DNA from: JAAYCU01 sp964401335 | Lineage (GTDB): Bacteria; Planctomycetota; Phycisphaerae; UBA1845; PWPN01 | Assembly: GCA_964401335.1 (NCBI GenBank) | Contig: CAYNYK010000003.1 | Coordinates: 1-64,000, forward strand | Direction: 5' to 3' | DNA: 64,000 nt | Notes under the pieces: model-generated | Told to the model about the DNA's origin: nothing | Databases searched by the model: none | The model's input: only the letters and a program-made list of their open reading frames with translations | Part shown: piece by piece, positions 8,854 through 17,900 of the stretch | Layout: the number at the start of each line of letters is the position of its first letter | Position numbering within the stretch: position 1 is the stretch's first letter | Translations under genes and position numbers: made by a program

Positions 8854-10284
8854 ATGAACACTGGAATCTTGCGATCTCCGCGCCAGGCAACCACGGGCGT
8901 CCTCTGGATTCTGCTTCTGACTTTCGCTATCCATCCCGCCTTTGGCAACAACGAGACTTCCTTTAACTATGGAAAGCTCGAGTCCGGCGAAGGGAGCACG
9001 GCGTTTTATCAACCCTCGGCCACCTCCGAGCCTCTGGCCAATCCTCCCGGCGACGTGGTCCGCAATGTGATCCTGATGATCGGAGACGGCATGGGCACAC
9101 CTCAGGTTTTCCTGAGCAGATTAGCCGCCTGCGGAGTGGATGGCCGCCTGTATATGGAGCGCCTTCCGGTGGCTGGGTTGGTTTTCACCCAATCCGCAAG
9201 CGCGCTGGTCACGGATTCGGCGGCCGGCGGCACGGCCTTGGCCTGCGGGATACGAACCGCTAATGGAATGCTCGGGGTAACGCCGGATGGAAAAGTCCAT
9301 CAAAATATCTTCGAAGCCGCGGCGGACAAAGGAATGAAAACCGGATTGGTGGTCACCTGCACCGTTACACACGCTACCCCGGCCTCGTTCGCCAGCCATG
9401 TTGACACGAGAAAAGCGGAGCCGATTATCGCGTCGCAGATGCTGGCCCGAAAGATCAACGTTATCCTGGGAGGTGGGCGGCAGTTCTGGGAGCCGCAGTC
9501 CGTTGAGGGCAGCGAGCGCAAAGACGATGTGGACCTCTTGAAACGCGCTAAGGAGCTGGGGTACCTGTTCGTGGAGAATCGCGACCAGCTATCCGCGGCG
9601 CAGGGACAATATGTTTTAGGATTGTTCCAGAAAGGGCCGTTGACCACGGATAATCCGGCGGAACAACTTACCGAGAAAGGGGTCGTTCCGGTTTCGCCCG
9701 ACACTACCCGTACGTCAGGCAACACCGATACCGCGGCGGCCGTGGAGAGCACCGGGGAGCAAAATCGTCATCCCTCTTCGGTATCACCATCCCAATCCCT
9801 TGAGCCAACCCTCGAGGCAATGACTCGAAAAGCTATTGAGCTCTTGAATGCGAAAAACCAGAACGGCTTCATCCTCATGGTGGAAGGCAGTCAAATCGAT
9901 TGGGCCTGTCATGGGAATGACGTTGCGAACTGCGTGAGACAGACCTTGCTTTTTGATATGGCGGTCAAGGCCGCCGTGGATTTCGCCATGGCCGACGGAC
10001 ATACGCTTGTTCTGGTCACCGCCGATCACGAAACCGGCGGGCTGACCATCACGCAGGACAAAAAGGGGAACCCGCAACCGATGTGGAGTACCGACGGCCA
10101 TTCGGCGGCACCGGTGCCGATCTTTGCCTTCGGCCCCGGGTCATTGGATTTTGGCGGGACGATGGATAATGTCGCCATACCCCGCAAGCTGGCCGGACTC
10201 TTGAAGATCACTGCGTTTCCCAAGGAACTGCCCTCCTCGGCGGGTGTTTTCACGTCGAAAACTCCGACGGCCGCACCTCAATAA
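8854..10284 (+). CDS. Alkaline phosphatase (PhoA family)
   Basis: This is a secreted alkaline phosphatase, a phosphomonoesterase using two zinc ions and one magnesium. Residues 1-31 form a signal peptide ending at AFG. Family motifs are VILMIGDGMG, the nucleophile serine in VTDSAAGGTALA, THATPASFASHV, VILGGGRQFW, MVEGSQIDWACHGND and VTADHETGGLTI with the metal-binding DHE. It has 476 residues. An insertion rich in Thr/Ser (about residues 285-312) precedes the C-terminal half. It acts outside the cytoplasm to release phosphate from organic esters. It is followed by a 370-base gap and a sulfatase gene on the same strand. Confidence 0.95.
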   Translation: MNTGILRSPRQATTGVLWILLLTFAIHPAFGNNETSFNYGKLESGEGSTAFYQPSATSEPLANPPGDVVRNVILMIGDGMGTPQVFLSRLAACGVDGRLYMERLPVAGLVFTQSASALVTDSAAGGTALACGIRTANGMLGVTPDGKVHQNIFEAAADKGMKTGLVVTCTVTHATPASFASHVDTRKAEPIIASQMLARKINVILGGGRQFWEPQSVEGSERKDDVDLLKRAKELGYLFVENRDQLSAAQGQYVLGLFQKGPLTTDNPAEQLTEKGVVPVSPDTTRTSGNTDTAAAVESTGEQNRHPSSVSPSQSLEPTLEAMTRKAIELLNAKNQNGFILMVEGSQIDWACHGNDVANCVRQTLLFDMAVKAAVDFAMADGHTLVLVTADHETGGLTITQDKKGNPQPMWSTDGHSAAPVPIFAFGPGSLDFGGTMDNVAIPRKLAGLLKITAFPKELPSSAGVFTSKTPTAAPQ

Positions 10285-10654
10285 TCTACGGCTTCCATAT
10301 CGGATAGGCCCGTTGAAAGTGCTCGGGACTACGGAGAGATGGAAATCGATGGATGCCACGGCCATCCGGCCGTAGAACGACCGGTCTATCTGTTCGCCCG
10401 TGGCAGGAAAACCCCCATGATGGAGATGATTCATTCGCGACGGTCGTGCTCCAGCCGCCGTTTCCGTCAAGGACCTCATGCAACCCCATCTGTTTTTACC
10501 AGTTGGTCAACGCCTCGGCTTTGTAGTATGTTGTCATGGATAGACCATCGCGAGTGCGGACGATTCAATAGCTCGCGTAGATGTATAATCATGCTTGGTC
10601 GGCTTGTTGCTCAAGCCTTTACAGCGGTCTCGCCCACTGAAAGAGGAATGACCA
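10285..10654. other. Intergenic gap, nothing recognised
   Basis: There is no gene with family-like composition here. The open frame starting at 10339 runs out of frame into the sulfatase gene and is not credible. AGAGGA at 10640-10645 is the ribosome binding site of the downstream sulfatase. No clear hairpin terminator was found after the phosphatase. Confidence 0.4.
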
Positions 10655-12145
10655 ATGAAACGGTACACCGCTTTCTCGATGCTGGCGATCGGCATTTTCT
10701 GCTCCTTTGCCGCGGCCGAGCAGAAGGTGGAAATCAAGCCCAATATCGTCTTCATTCTCGCGGACGATTTGGGGTGGAGCGATACCTCGGTCTATGGAAG
10801 CACCTATTATAAAACTCCGAATATTGACCGACTGGCGCAAAACGGCCTGCGTTTTACGAATGCTTACGCGGCCAACCCGTTGTGCTCGCCGACCCGGGTG
10901 AGCATCATGACCGGGCTCTATCCGGGCCGCATCGGAATCACCGCGCCGGCCTGCCATGAACCGGCGGAAAGGCTGGAGGCGCGGCTGGCGGCCAAAGCTA
11001 ACCCCAAACAAAAAGTGATCATCCCCACCAGCGCAACACGCTTGCCAACCACTTACCCGACGCTGGCCAAGACCCTGCGGGAGGCCGGCTACGTCACCGG
11101 GCACTTCGGCAAATGGCACCTGGGCCGCACGCCGTACAGCCCCCTGGAACACGGCTTCGATGTCGATATTCCGCACTATCCCGGTCCCGGCCCCGCCGGA
11201 AGTTACCTGGGACCGTGGAAATTTCCGCCGGCCTTGAAGTTCACGGGAGAGGTCGGCGAACATATTGAAGACCGCATGGCTCGCGAAGCCGTCGATTTCA
11301 TTCGGGCCAATAAGGACAAGCCTTTTTATCTCAATTATTGGGCGTTTTCGGTGCATGGGCCGTGGGACGCCAAGGAAGATCTCGTTCGAAAATACCGGGA
11401 TAACGCTGATCCCACGTCGCCGCAGCGCAATCCCGTCTATGCGGCCATGGTCCACAGTCTCGACGATGCGGTCGGCACGCTGGTCAAAACGCTCGACGAA
11501 TTGAAGCTCACCGAGCGTACCATCATCATCTTTTTCTCCGACAACGGTGGAGTCCACTGGCTCGATGAGCGCATGAAAGAACAGTTCAAACTTGAAACGC
11601 CTCCCACCAGCAACGCACCGCTGCGGGGTGGCAAGGCCACGTTGTATGAAGGCGGCACACGCGAGCCGTGCATCGTCGTCTGGCCCGGCCGTACAAAGCC
11701 TGGTTCAACCACCGCCGCCCTGCTGAGCAGTGTGGATTTTTACCCCACGCTGCTGGAAATGGTCGGCGTGAAAGCCAGGGAGGGACAAAAATTCGATGGC
11801 GTCAGTCAGGTGCCGGCCTTCCTGGGCACCGATACGCCCCGAAAAATGGCGTTTTGTTTCTTCCCGCACAACATACTGGCAACCGGCAGCCTCCCCGGTG
11901 TTTGGGTTCGCCAAGGCAAATGGAAGCTGATCCGCTTCTTCCATGACAATTCTGATCAGAGTCATCGCTACGAACTCTACGACCTGGAAAAGGACATCGG
12001 TGAAAACCAAAACCTGGCCGAGCAGAAACCGGAGGTCGTCCGCGAACTGGACGCCCTCATCACGCAACATCTTGAGGAGACCAAAGCGCTGCTTCCGAAA
12101 CCGAATCCGGCATACGTCAAAGCAACCGCCAGCGCGCCGCGGTAG
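10655..12145 (+). CDS. Secreted sulfatase (arylsulfatase A type)
   Basis: This is a formylglycine-dependent sulfatase, hydrolysing sulfate esters outside the cytoplasm. A signal peptide covers residues 1-21 (cleavage near AAA-EQ). The metal-binding DD lies at 37-38 in FILADDLGW. The modification motif CSPTR has its cysteine at residue 77, to be converted to formylglycine. Further motifs are HFGKWHLG and FFSDNGG. It has 496 residues, the normal size of family S1 sulfatases. The substrate cannot be read from sequence. It is one of three sulfatase genes in the window; its neighbours are the phosphatase gene and fabI. Confidence 0.95.
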   Translation: MKRYTAFSMLAIGIFCSFAAAEQKVEIKPNIVFILADDLGWSDTSVYGSTYYKTPNIDRLAQNGLRFTNAYAANPLCSPTRVSIMTGLYPGRIGITAPACHEPAERLEARLAAKANPKQKVIIPTSATRLPTTYPTLAKTLREAGYVTGHFGKWHLGRTPYSPLEHGFDVDIPHYPGPGPAGSYLGPWKFPPALKFTGEVGEHIEDRMAREAVDFIRANKDKPFYLNYWAFSVHGPWDAKEDLVRKYRDNADPTSPQRNPVYAAMVHSLDDAVGTLVKTLDELKLTERTIIIFFSDNGGVHWLDERMKEQFKLETPPTSNAPLRGGKATLYEGGTREPCIVVWPGRTKPGSTTAALLSSVDFYPTLLEMVGVKAREGQKFDGVSQVPAFLGTDTPRKMAFCFFPHNILATGSLPGVWVRQGKWKLIRFFHDNSDQSHRYELYDLEKDIGENQNLAEQKPEVVRELDALITQHLEETKALLPKPNPAYVKATASAPR

Positions 12146-12259
12146 CTGACGTATCTATCCGTTTCAGAAAATTTTGTAATTCATTTGCCAAACCCCATTA
12201 TCAAGCCAACAATCCCGATACCGGGAGCGGTTGCCGGGATTTCCCAGCGCGATAGGTGG

Positions 12260-13042
12260 ATGATGAAACTATTGGAAGGACATTGCGGGCTTATTATGGG
12301 TTTGGCCAACGAGCGGTCGCTGGCCTGGCATATCGCCCGCCACCTGATGGAACAGGGGGCCGTCTGCGGTTTCTCCTGCCTGCCGGGCGAAAAAATGGAA
12401 CGACGGGCCCGCCGTACCCTGGAGGACAGAGGAATCCGTGAGCCCTGGCTGGTTCCCTGCGATGTGCGTCGGGATGAAGAGCTGGAAGCTTTTTTCGACG
12501 CAGCCCGCGAACGATTTGGCAAAATCCGTTTCGTGGTACATTCCCTGGCCTACGCCAATCGCGACTATCTACAACTGGGCCGATTTCTGGACACCCCTCG
12601 CGAGGTGTTCGCCGAGGCCTGCGATATCAGCGCGTATTCGCTGATCCCGGTAGCCCGCCATGCCCGTGATTTGATGCCCGACGGCGGCGCGATCCTGGCC
12701 TTGAGTTATTACGGTGCGGAGAAAGTGATCCCCGGTTACAACGTCATGGGCGTGGCCAAGGCGGCCCTGGAATGTACCTGCCGCTATCTGGCCGCCGAAC
12801 TCGGTCGACGCAATATACGCGTGAACACCCTGTCGGCCGGCCCGATCCGCACCCTCTCGGCGATGGCCGTCGAGGGACTTGAAGGCATGCTCGCCTGGGT
12901 CGAGAAAAAAGCCCCCTTGCAGCGAAACATTGTAGCCGACGACGTCGGCCGATCGGCCGTGTATCTGCTCAGCGATCTGGCCAGCGGCGTGACCGGCGAA
13001 AATATTCACGTCGATGCGGGCTTCAGCACGGTGGGATTATAG
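12260..13042 (+). CDS. fabI: Enoyl-[acyl-carrier-protein] reductase FabI
   Basis: This is NAD(P)H-dependent enoyl-ACP reductase, the last reduction of each type II fatty acid elongation cycle. A Rossmann fold begins with GLIMGLANERSLAWHIA. The FabI-specific active site is present as Y-x6-K in YNVMGVAK, preceded by SYYGAEKVIPG, and followed by RVNTLSAGPIRTLSA. From the chosen ATG the protein has 260 residues, the normal size. An upstream ATG at 12185 would add 25 residues not expected in the family. ATG 12263 is equally possible, since AGGTGG lies immediately upstream at 12254-12259. Confidence 0.94.
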   Translation: MMKLLEGHCGLIMGLANERSLAWHIARHLMEQGAVCGFSCLPGEKMERRARRTLEDRGIREPWLVPCDVRRDEELEAFFDAARERFGKIRFVVHSLAYANRDYLQLGRFLDTPREVFAEACDISAYSLIPVARHARDLMPDGGAILALSYYGAEKVIPGYNVMGVAKAALECTCRYLAAELGRRNIRVNTLSAGPIRTLSAMAVEGLEGMLAWVEKKAPLQRNIVADDVGRSAVYLLSDLASGVTGENIHVDAGFSTVGL

Positions 13043-13089
13043 ATATTCACACGACAAACAATGTGTGTTTGGGATGCAGCGGTTTTTAC

Positions 13090-13117
13090 TTGACATTCCC
13101 AGTCAGGGCCATATAAA
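13090..13117 (+). promoter_or_regulatory. Sigma70-like promoter for the encapsulin operon
   Basis: A perfect TTGACA (13090-13095) is followed after 16 bases by TATAAA (13112-13117), 56 bases upstream of the EncFtn start codon. This is the best housekeeping-type promoter in the window and suggests the two-gene operon is transcribed independently of fabI. I see no obvious iron-regulator box. Confidence 0.6.
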
Positions 13118-13172
13118 TAAGGGGCGTAGCGAACGTTTGGTCATTCTCAAAGGGAAAACACGAGGGATACCG

Positions 13173-13532
13173 ATGAGCTATCACGAGCCTTATGAAAACC
13201 TGTCGGCGTCGGTCCGCGAAGCGCATCGCGCTTTGTTGAGCCTGATCGAGGAACTCCAGGCCGTCGACTGGTACAACCAACGCGCGGATCAATCCACGGA
13301 CGGGGAATTGAAGAAGATCTTGGAACATAACCGCGACGAGGAAATCGAGCACGCGGCCATGTGCCTCGAATGGCTGCGGCGGGAAATACCGGAATTCGAC
13401 AGTGCCTTGCGCACGTATCTCTTCACCAACAAGTCCATCGTGGCCCTGGAGGAAGCGGGCGCCGGCGAAGAAAGCGCATCCGGCATGGGCAGCCTGAACA
13501 TTGGCAAATTCAGAAAGGGAGCCGAACAATGA
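13173..13532 (+). CDS. Encapsulated ferritin-like cargo protein (EncFtn)
   Basis: This is a 119-residue encapsulated ferritin-like ferroxidase. It oxidises Fe(II) inside an encapsulin shell, with the iron site formed between two subunits of a ring. The characteristic helices are EELQAVDWYNQRAD and HNRDEEIEHAAMCLEWLRR. E27, W33, E57 and H60 correspond by pattern to the ferroxidase residues of described EncFtn proteins. The C-terminal tail GSLNIGKFRKGAEQ is a cargo-loading peptide of the encapsulin type. The start ATG follows GAGGGA; the open frame upstream of it is not part of the protein. Its stop overlaps the encapsulin start (ATGA), so the two are translationally coupled. Confidence 0.93.
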   Translation: MSYHEPYENLSASVREAHRALLSLIEELQAVDWYNQRADQSTDGELKKILEHNRDEEIEHAAMCLEWLRREIPEFDSALRTYLFTNKSIVALEEAGAGEESASGMGSLNIGKFRKGAEQ

Positions 13533-14332
13533 CCGATTTACTCAAACGCAATCTGGCCCCGATTACGGAAGCCGGCTGGCAGGAGATTGACGCGACGGCC
13601 GCCCGGGTGATCAAGACGCAGTTGTCCGCCCGCTCGGTGGTGGACTTCAGCGGCCCGCACGGCTGGGAACTGTCCGCGGTCAACCTCGGCCGGCTGGAAA
13701 TCCCCAAGAAGAAAGGCGAACCTCAGGTCCCCTGGGGGCTGCGCCAGGTGTTGCCGCTGGTGGAAACCCGTGCGCATTTTTCCCTCAACCAATGGGAAAT
13801 CGACAATATTTCGCGCGGATGCAAGGACGCCGATCTGTCCGCTCTGGAAGAAACCGCCCGCCGGGCGGCCCTTTTCGAGGAGTCATCGGTCTACAATGGG
13901 TTTGCCGACGGGCATATTACAGGTCTGCTGCCCGCCTGCGGGCACAAGCCGATCAAGTTGCCCGCGAACGCCGAGCAATATCCGCAAGCCGTCGGCGAGG
14001 CCGTCAAAACTCTCGACCAAGCCGGGGTCGGTGGACCTTATGCTCTGGTGCTGGGCAGCAAGGCCTACTATCCGCTCAAGCAGAACCTCAACCACGGCTA
14101 CCCCCTGGGCCGCGTTATCAAAGACCTGTTGCAGGGCGAGGTTCTTTGGAGCCCGGTTCTGGCCGGCGGGGTGGTACTCTCCACCCGTGGCGGAGACTTC
14201 GAGCTGGTCGTCGGCCAGGATTTCTCCATCGGTTATGCCTGCCACAACAAATCGGAGGTTGAGTTATTCCTGACCGAATCGTTCACCTTCCGGGTCATCA
14301 ACCCCGACGCGGCGATCGAGCTGAAAGCCTAA
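13529..14332 (+). CDS. Encapsulin nanocompartment shell protein (family 1)
   Basis: This is a 267-residue encapsulin (linocin-M18-like, HK97 fold) that self-assembles into an icosahedral protein shell. Recognisable segments are MTDLLKRNLAPITEAGWQEID, DFSGPHGW, GVVLSTRGGDFELVVGQDFSIGY and the C-terminal ESFTFRVINPDAAIEL. The start ATG at 13529 overlaps the EncFtn stop and follows AGGGAG at 13515-13520. Open sequence upstream of it is a shadow of the EncFtn gene. With the cargo gene it makes a minimal iron-storage nanocompartment operon, closed by a strong terminator at 14361-14393. Confidence 0.95.
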   Translation: MTDLLKRNLAPITEAGWQEIDATAARVIKTQLSARSVVDFSGPHGWELSAVNLGRLEIPKKKGEPQVPWGLRQVLPLVETRAHFSLNQWEIDNISRGCKDADLSALEETARRAALFEESSVYNGFADGHITGLLPACGHKPIKLPANAEQYPQAVGEAVKTLDQAGVGGPYALVLGSKAYYPLKQNLNHGYPLGRVIKDLLQGEVLWSPVLAGGVVLSTRGGDFELVVGQDFSIGYACHNKSEVELFLTESFTFRVINPDAAIELKA

Positions 14333-14360
14333 CCCGCGCGGGCATCCAATGGGCTGATAC

Positions 14361-14393
14361 GGGCGTCCCGGCACACCGGGATGCCCGTTTTTT
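14361..14393 (+). terminator. Rho-independent terminator after encapsulin
   Basis: GGGCGTCCCGG (14361-14371) pairs with CCGGGATGCCC (14376-14386) through an 11-bp stem with one G-T wobble and a 4-base loop, followed by six or seven Ts. It separates the encapsulin operon from rnpB. Confidence 0.85.
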
Positions 14394-14424
14394 ATCCCAG
14401 GCACCCCGAAATCGGGCAATCGGG

Positions 14425-14430
14425 TATAAT
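14425..14430 (+). promoter_or_regulatory. rnpB -10 box
   Basis: A perfect TATAAT lies 6 bases before the first paired base of the RNase P RNA P1 helix, the right distance for transcription to begin at or near 14437. No good -35 hexamer is visible upstream. Confidence 0.55.
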
Positions 14431-14436
14431 GATAAT

Positions 14437-14908
14437 GGCGGAGTGGGCGAGGCGATCGCTCGGCCGATCCGTCGGTCTGCCTTCGCCACGGAGATACGGC
14501 GGTATGGGAATAACAAATTCTCCGTGCCTCCGTGTCTCCGTGGTGAGCAGGTTGATTGATCGGCCGGGAGGAAAGTCCGAACTGGACAGGGCACGGTGGT
14601 CGCTAACGGCGACCCGGCGCGAGTCGAGGGAAAGTGCCACAGAAAACATACCGCCCTTGACCATCGGTCAGGGGTAAGGGTGAAAAGGTGCGGTAAGAGC
14701 GCACCGCGTCGCGGGTGACCGCGGCGGCAGGGCAAACCCCACCGCCAGCAAGCCCAAATAGGCAGCGAGAGGCGGCCCGTCTCGTTTGAGCTGCGGGTAG
14801 GGCGCTCGAGCGGTCGTGCAAACGATCGCCTAGATGAATGATCGCCGCCCAAGCCCCGCGATGCGCGGGACAAGGGTAACAGAATTCGGCTTATTCGCTC
14901 ACTCCGCC
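14437..14908 (+). ncRNA. rnpB: RNase P RNA, bacterial type A
   Basis: This is the catalytic RNA that matures tRNA 5' ends. Universally conserved segments are in order: GAGGAAAGTCC (14568-14578), ACAGAAAACATACCG, GGTAAGGGTGAAAAGGTGCGGTAAGAGC, GCAAACCCCA, TAGATGAATGATCGCC and ACAGAATTCGGCTTA (14879-14893). P1 forms between 14437-14450 and 14895-14908, and P2 between GGCGATC at 14451 and GATCGCC near 14840. A T-run follows P1 and can act as terminator. P3 is abnormal: CGGCCGATC (14461-14469) pairs with GATCGGCCG (14558-14566) and encloses ~88 bases containing a CCACGGAG/CTCCGTGG inverted repeat. Open frames over this region on both strands are artefacts. Confidence 0.95.
14486..14543 (+). repeat. 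Dispersed-repeat-like insertion in the P3 arm of rnpB
   Basis: CCACGGAG (14486-14493) and CTCCGTGG (14536-14543) are perfect inverted repeats around a segment containing CTCCGTGCCTCCGTGTCTCCG. Its minus strand reads TTETRRHGE, the hallmark of a well-known dispersed repeat that is often mis-annotated as protein. It sits inside the P3 helix, a position where RNase P RNA tolerates size variation. Confidence 0.7.
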
Positions 14909-14983
14909 TTTTTTGTTGAACCGCCCCCGCTTCTTGATATTTTTTCTTCGGGTCACTGTTGTCTCCGTGGTGCAAACAGCCGC

Positions 14984-17900
14984 TCATGGTGTTCCGGTGG
15001 CCTGGCCGGGAGTGCTCGGTGCCGGACTTTCGGTCAACAACACGGAGGGGTAAGCATCATAATCAAACCAGAAATAACGGCGCAGCGGATCCTTGAGTTC
15101 GGCCTGCGGGGCCAGGATCATACTGATCCGCAGGTCCACCAATTCTCCCAGGCGGGCACCATGATGCGGCGGCAAGCCGGCGGAATTCCAGCGACGTTTC
15201 CACATCAAAGCAAGCTTCTGAATCTCCGCCACATAGGCCGCCCCCACCGTCATTGCCCCCGGCGGCGTGTCACGGGTGATTCCCGCCGCCGCGATCAACA
15301 TCACTAAAGCGTTACGCTTGGCGATCAACTCGGCCAGTGCTTGCTTGTTGTCCACGGCCCCGGAGTTTCTGCCGGCCAGACGCTTGACCTGATCCTGGTA
15401 GACCCGGGCAGCATGGATGTAGGCCTCGCGGGCGTGATGCCATTGGCCCCGATCCAGCCAGTACCATGCCAGGATAAAAAGATATTCCCCGGCATGCGGG
15501 TCAGCCATCCGCTTTTCCGCGGAGAGGGTTGACCATTTTTGCATGGCCGCGAAAGTTTCCTTGGTGATCAGGACGGCCACGTCGCCGTCCAATCCTTTGT
15601 CATGGTCATACTTTTGGACCGGAACCAGATTGACCGCTACCCGGCGGGCCACCGATTCCTCCGATTGTCGGGAGCGCCAGAGCAGGCCGCTGGCCTTGCC
15701 GGCCAGGCCTCCCTTGAGTTCAAGCCAGGAGTTGAGAGACAATCCCTCGCTAAACACCTCGTCCAGTACCGTAAACAGATACCGATTCTGCTTTTCCTCC
15801 TCCTCTTGTTGCCGGTCTTCCTCCTCGGTGGAAGTTGTCGTCGTTCCCGACTTGCGGACCGCGCCGGTCTGAAGGACCGTCTTGACGCCCCGGTCCACTT
15901 TCGGGCCGTTCTTCGCCTTGAACGCTTCACTGATAAAGGCGGGGGGGTCTTCCTGTCGGCCGACCCTTTGTTGAATTGTCTGGATCGACAGCTTCAATTC
16001 CTGCTGAGTCTGGGTCAACTGGGCCGGCGGGGAAAACCCGTAGCTTTGCGCGTACGCGATAGCTTCCTCGATCACCGGCAAGGTGTAGAGTTCAAATCGG
16101 TCCACCATCCCTCGACGCAGGAAGTGGGCCGATTCCTTCAGGTTCACCTGGTCCAAGAGCGTGGCCAATTCATTTTCGATGAAATTGCTTTCTTGCAGGG
16201 ACAGGATATAGGTGCTCAATTGGCTGGCAAACTGGTCAATCCGCTCCTTGTTGGGTACCTCGATAAAGAAGCTGTCCTCCAAGGCGTTCTCCGTACCCAA
16301 CTGATCCAGCAAATCCCGATAATTCAACATCGCCCGGTGATAGCGGCCCTGGCTTAATTCATGTTGGGCCTGCCGACGAAGCAGAGTTCGCCATTGACTC
16401 ATATCGCCCGCTTCTCGTCGATAATCCAGATCACTTTTGGGTACGGGCTGGTCTTGAGCGAACGGTTGACCGGGAATCACCGGAGGCGGAACCGGACGAT
16501 TCATCGTTCCTCCCTGGATCCCCAGCAGGCTGCCCAGTTCGCCTTTTTGCAGACCGAATCGTTCGCTAAACATCTCGTACACCTTGAAAACGGGTACGCA
16601 CGGACGCAGAAAGTAGGCCCGGGGCATAAAGACCCCCGCGATATTGTTGGCCATGTCCGTATAATCCTGGACGGAGTACCGCACGTCCGGATCATCAAGA
16701 ATCCGCCCCGTGCGACCGTCGATTATGACATACTCGCCAAAACCGGTGGTCCCCGCTTGGCCGTAGGTCGGGGTCGGCCGCGCCGTGCCCGAAGTCTGCG
16801 CGTTTTGTATCGCATCGGCATTCAGAATGTAATTACCACGTCCCTCAATCAGGTAACGACCCGGCAAATTCATCGCCGCCAGACTATCGGCGGCCTGTAA
16901 GACGCGCGATTCCAGCACTTTTTCGCGTCCGGAAACGTTTTTCGTCTCCTCCAGTGCTTCAATCAATTTCTGCAAACGCGGATCCTCGTTGGTTCCGGTG
17001 GTGGTCTTCTTGTCCAACAGGTTGCGCAAGATGGGAATCGGCAGATAAGCCGGGGCAAAGGAATGCACCAGGATAACCGCCCCATCGTCCGTCTTGAATG
17101 ATTGGGTAGGCTCATCGAAATACATGCGCGATCCGGTGCTTAACTCCAAATAAGACCGCGCCTCGTCATAGAAAAAATAGGGCTTATACGTGGTTGGATC
17201 ACACAGAATAAGACACAAGCCCTGAATGGTCAGTTGTATATCCTGCGCGCCGCGTGCTTCCTGGGTACCACCGGGACCAGCGGTACTCTGGGTAAAGGAG
17301 GTCAGGTTTGGGACGATCTGTCGATCGGAAATGGATAACTGTATCTGTTCCTCGGTGACGGAACCCTGGCCGCCGGTGTCGGTGCGCGAACGAGAGCGGT
17401 CGGTCCGACTCTCCCGCAACTTGCCCAGGCGGGCCAACCGCGTCAACTCTTTTTTCAGGACCTGCTGACTCCTTAGTCCGAGGCGGTCCTTAATCAGTAA
17501 AAGATCATTAAAACTAAGGTTCTCGACGCCGTATAAGGAGACATCGTCGCATTCCGTCCAGAGCGGTTCGCTGGTATCAAGTTGCGTAAGCAGGCTGCTG
17601 AAGCGCTCCTGAAGCGTCGGTTCCTTTCGAGTCTGTTCGGGACCGGAGGGCGTGGATCGGCCGGCCACCGGCTTGGGCGTCGGCACAGTGCCCGTCGCCC
17701 CGGCCAAAAGATCACTTTTGGCCGCCGATGTATCCCGCAGAACGTAAAGCGAATATTTCCGCCAAACAATTCTACGGCCTCGAAGCTCGGGGGATAGCAG
17801 GGCCCAGCCGGGCCTTCCGCGACGATCGTAGTCCTCGATATAGATTCCTTCCGGCAACAGCACGAAACGGGCGCCCCGCGAGTCAATGCCTTCGAGGCGC

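Noticed and set aside
10339..10812. 157-codon frame between the phosphatase and sulfatase genes
   Set aside because: It overlaps the sulfatase signal peptide and catalytic N-terminus out of frame; composition is that of a shadow.
13014..13172. Upstream extension of the EncFtn frame
   Set aside because: It overlaps the end of fabI and the promoter TTGACA/TATAAA; the family starts at MSYHEPYENL with a good ribosome binding site.
14298..14987. Open frames on both strands across 14300-14990, including one reading TTETRRHGE
   Set aside because: The region is RNase P RNA with all conserved segments in order; the translation is the familiar artefact of a dispersed repeat.
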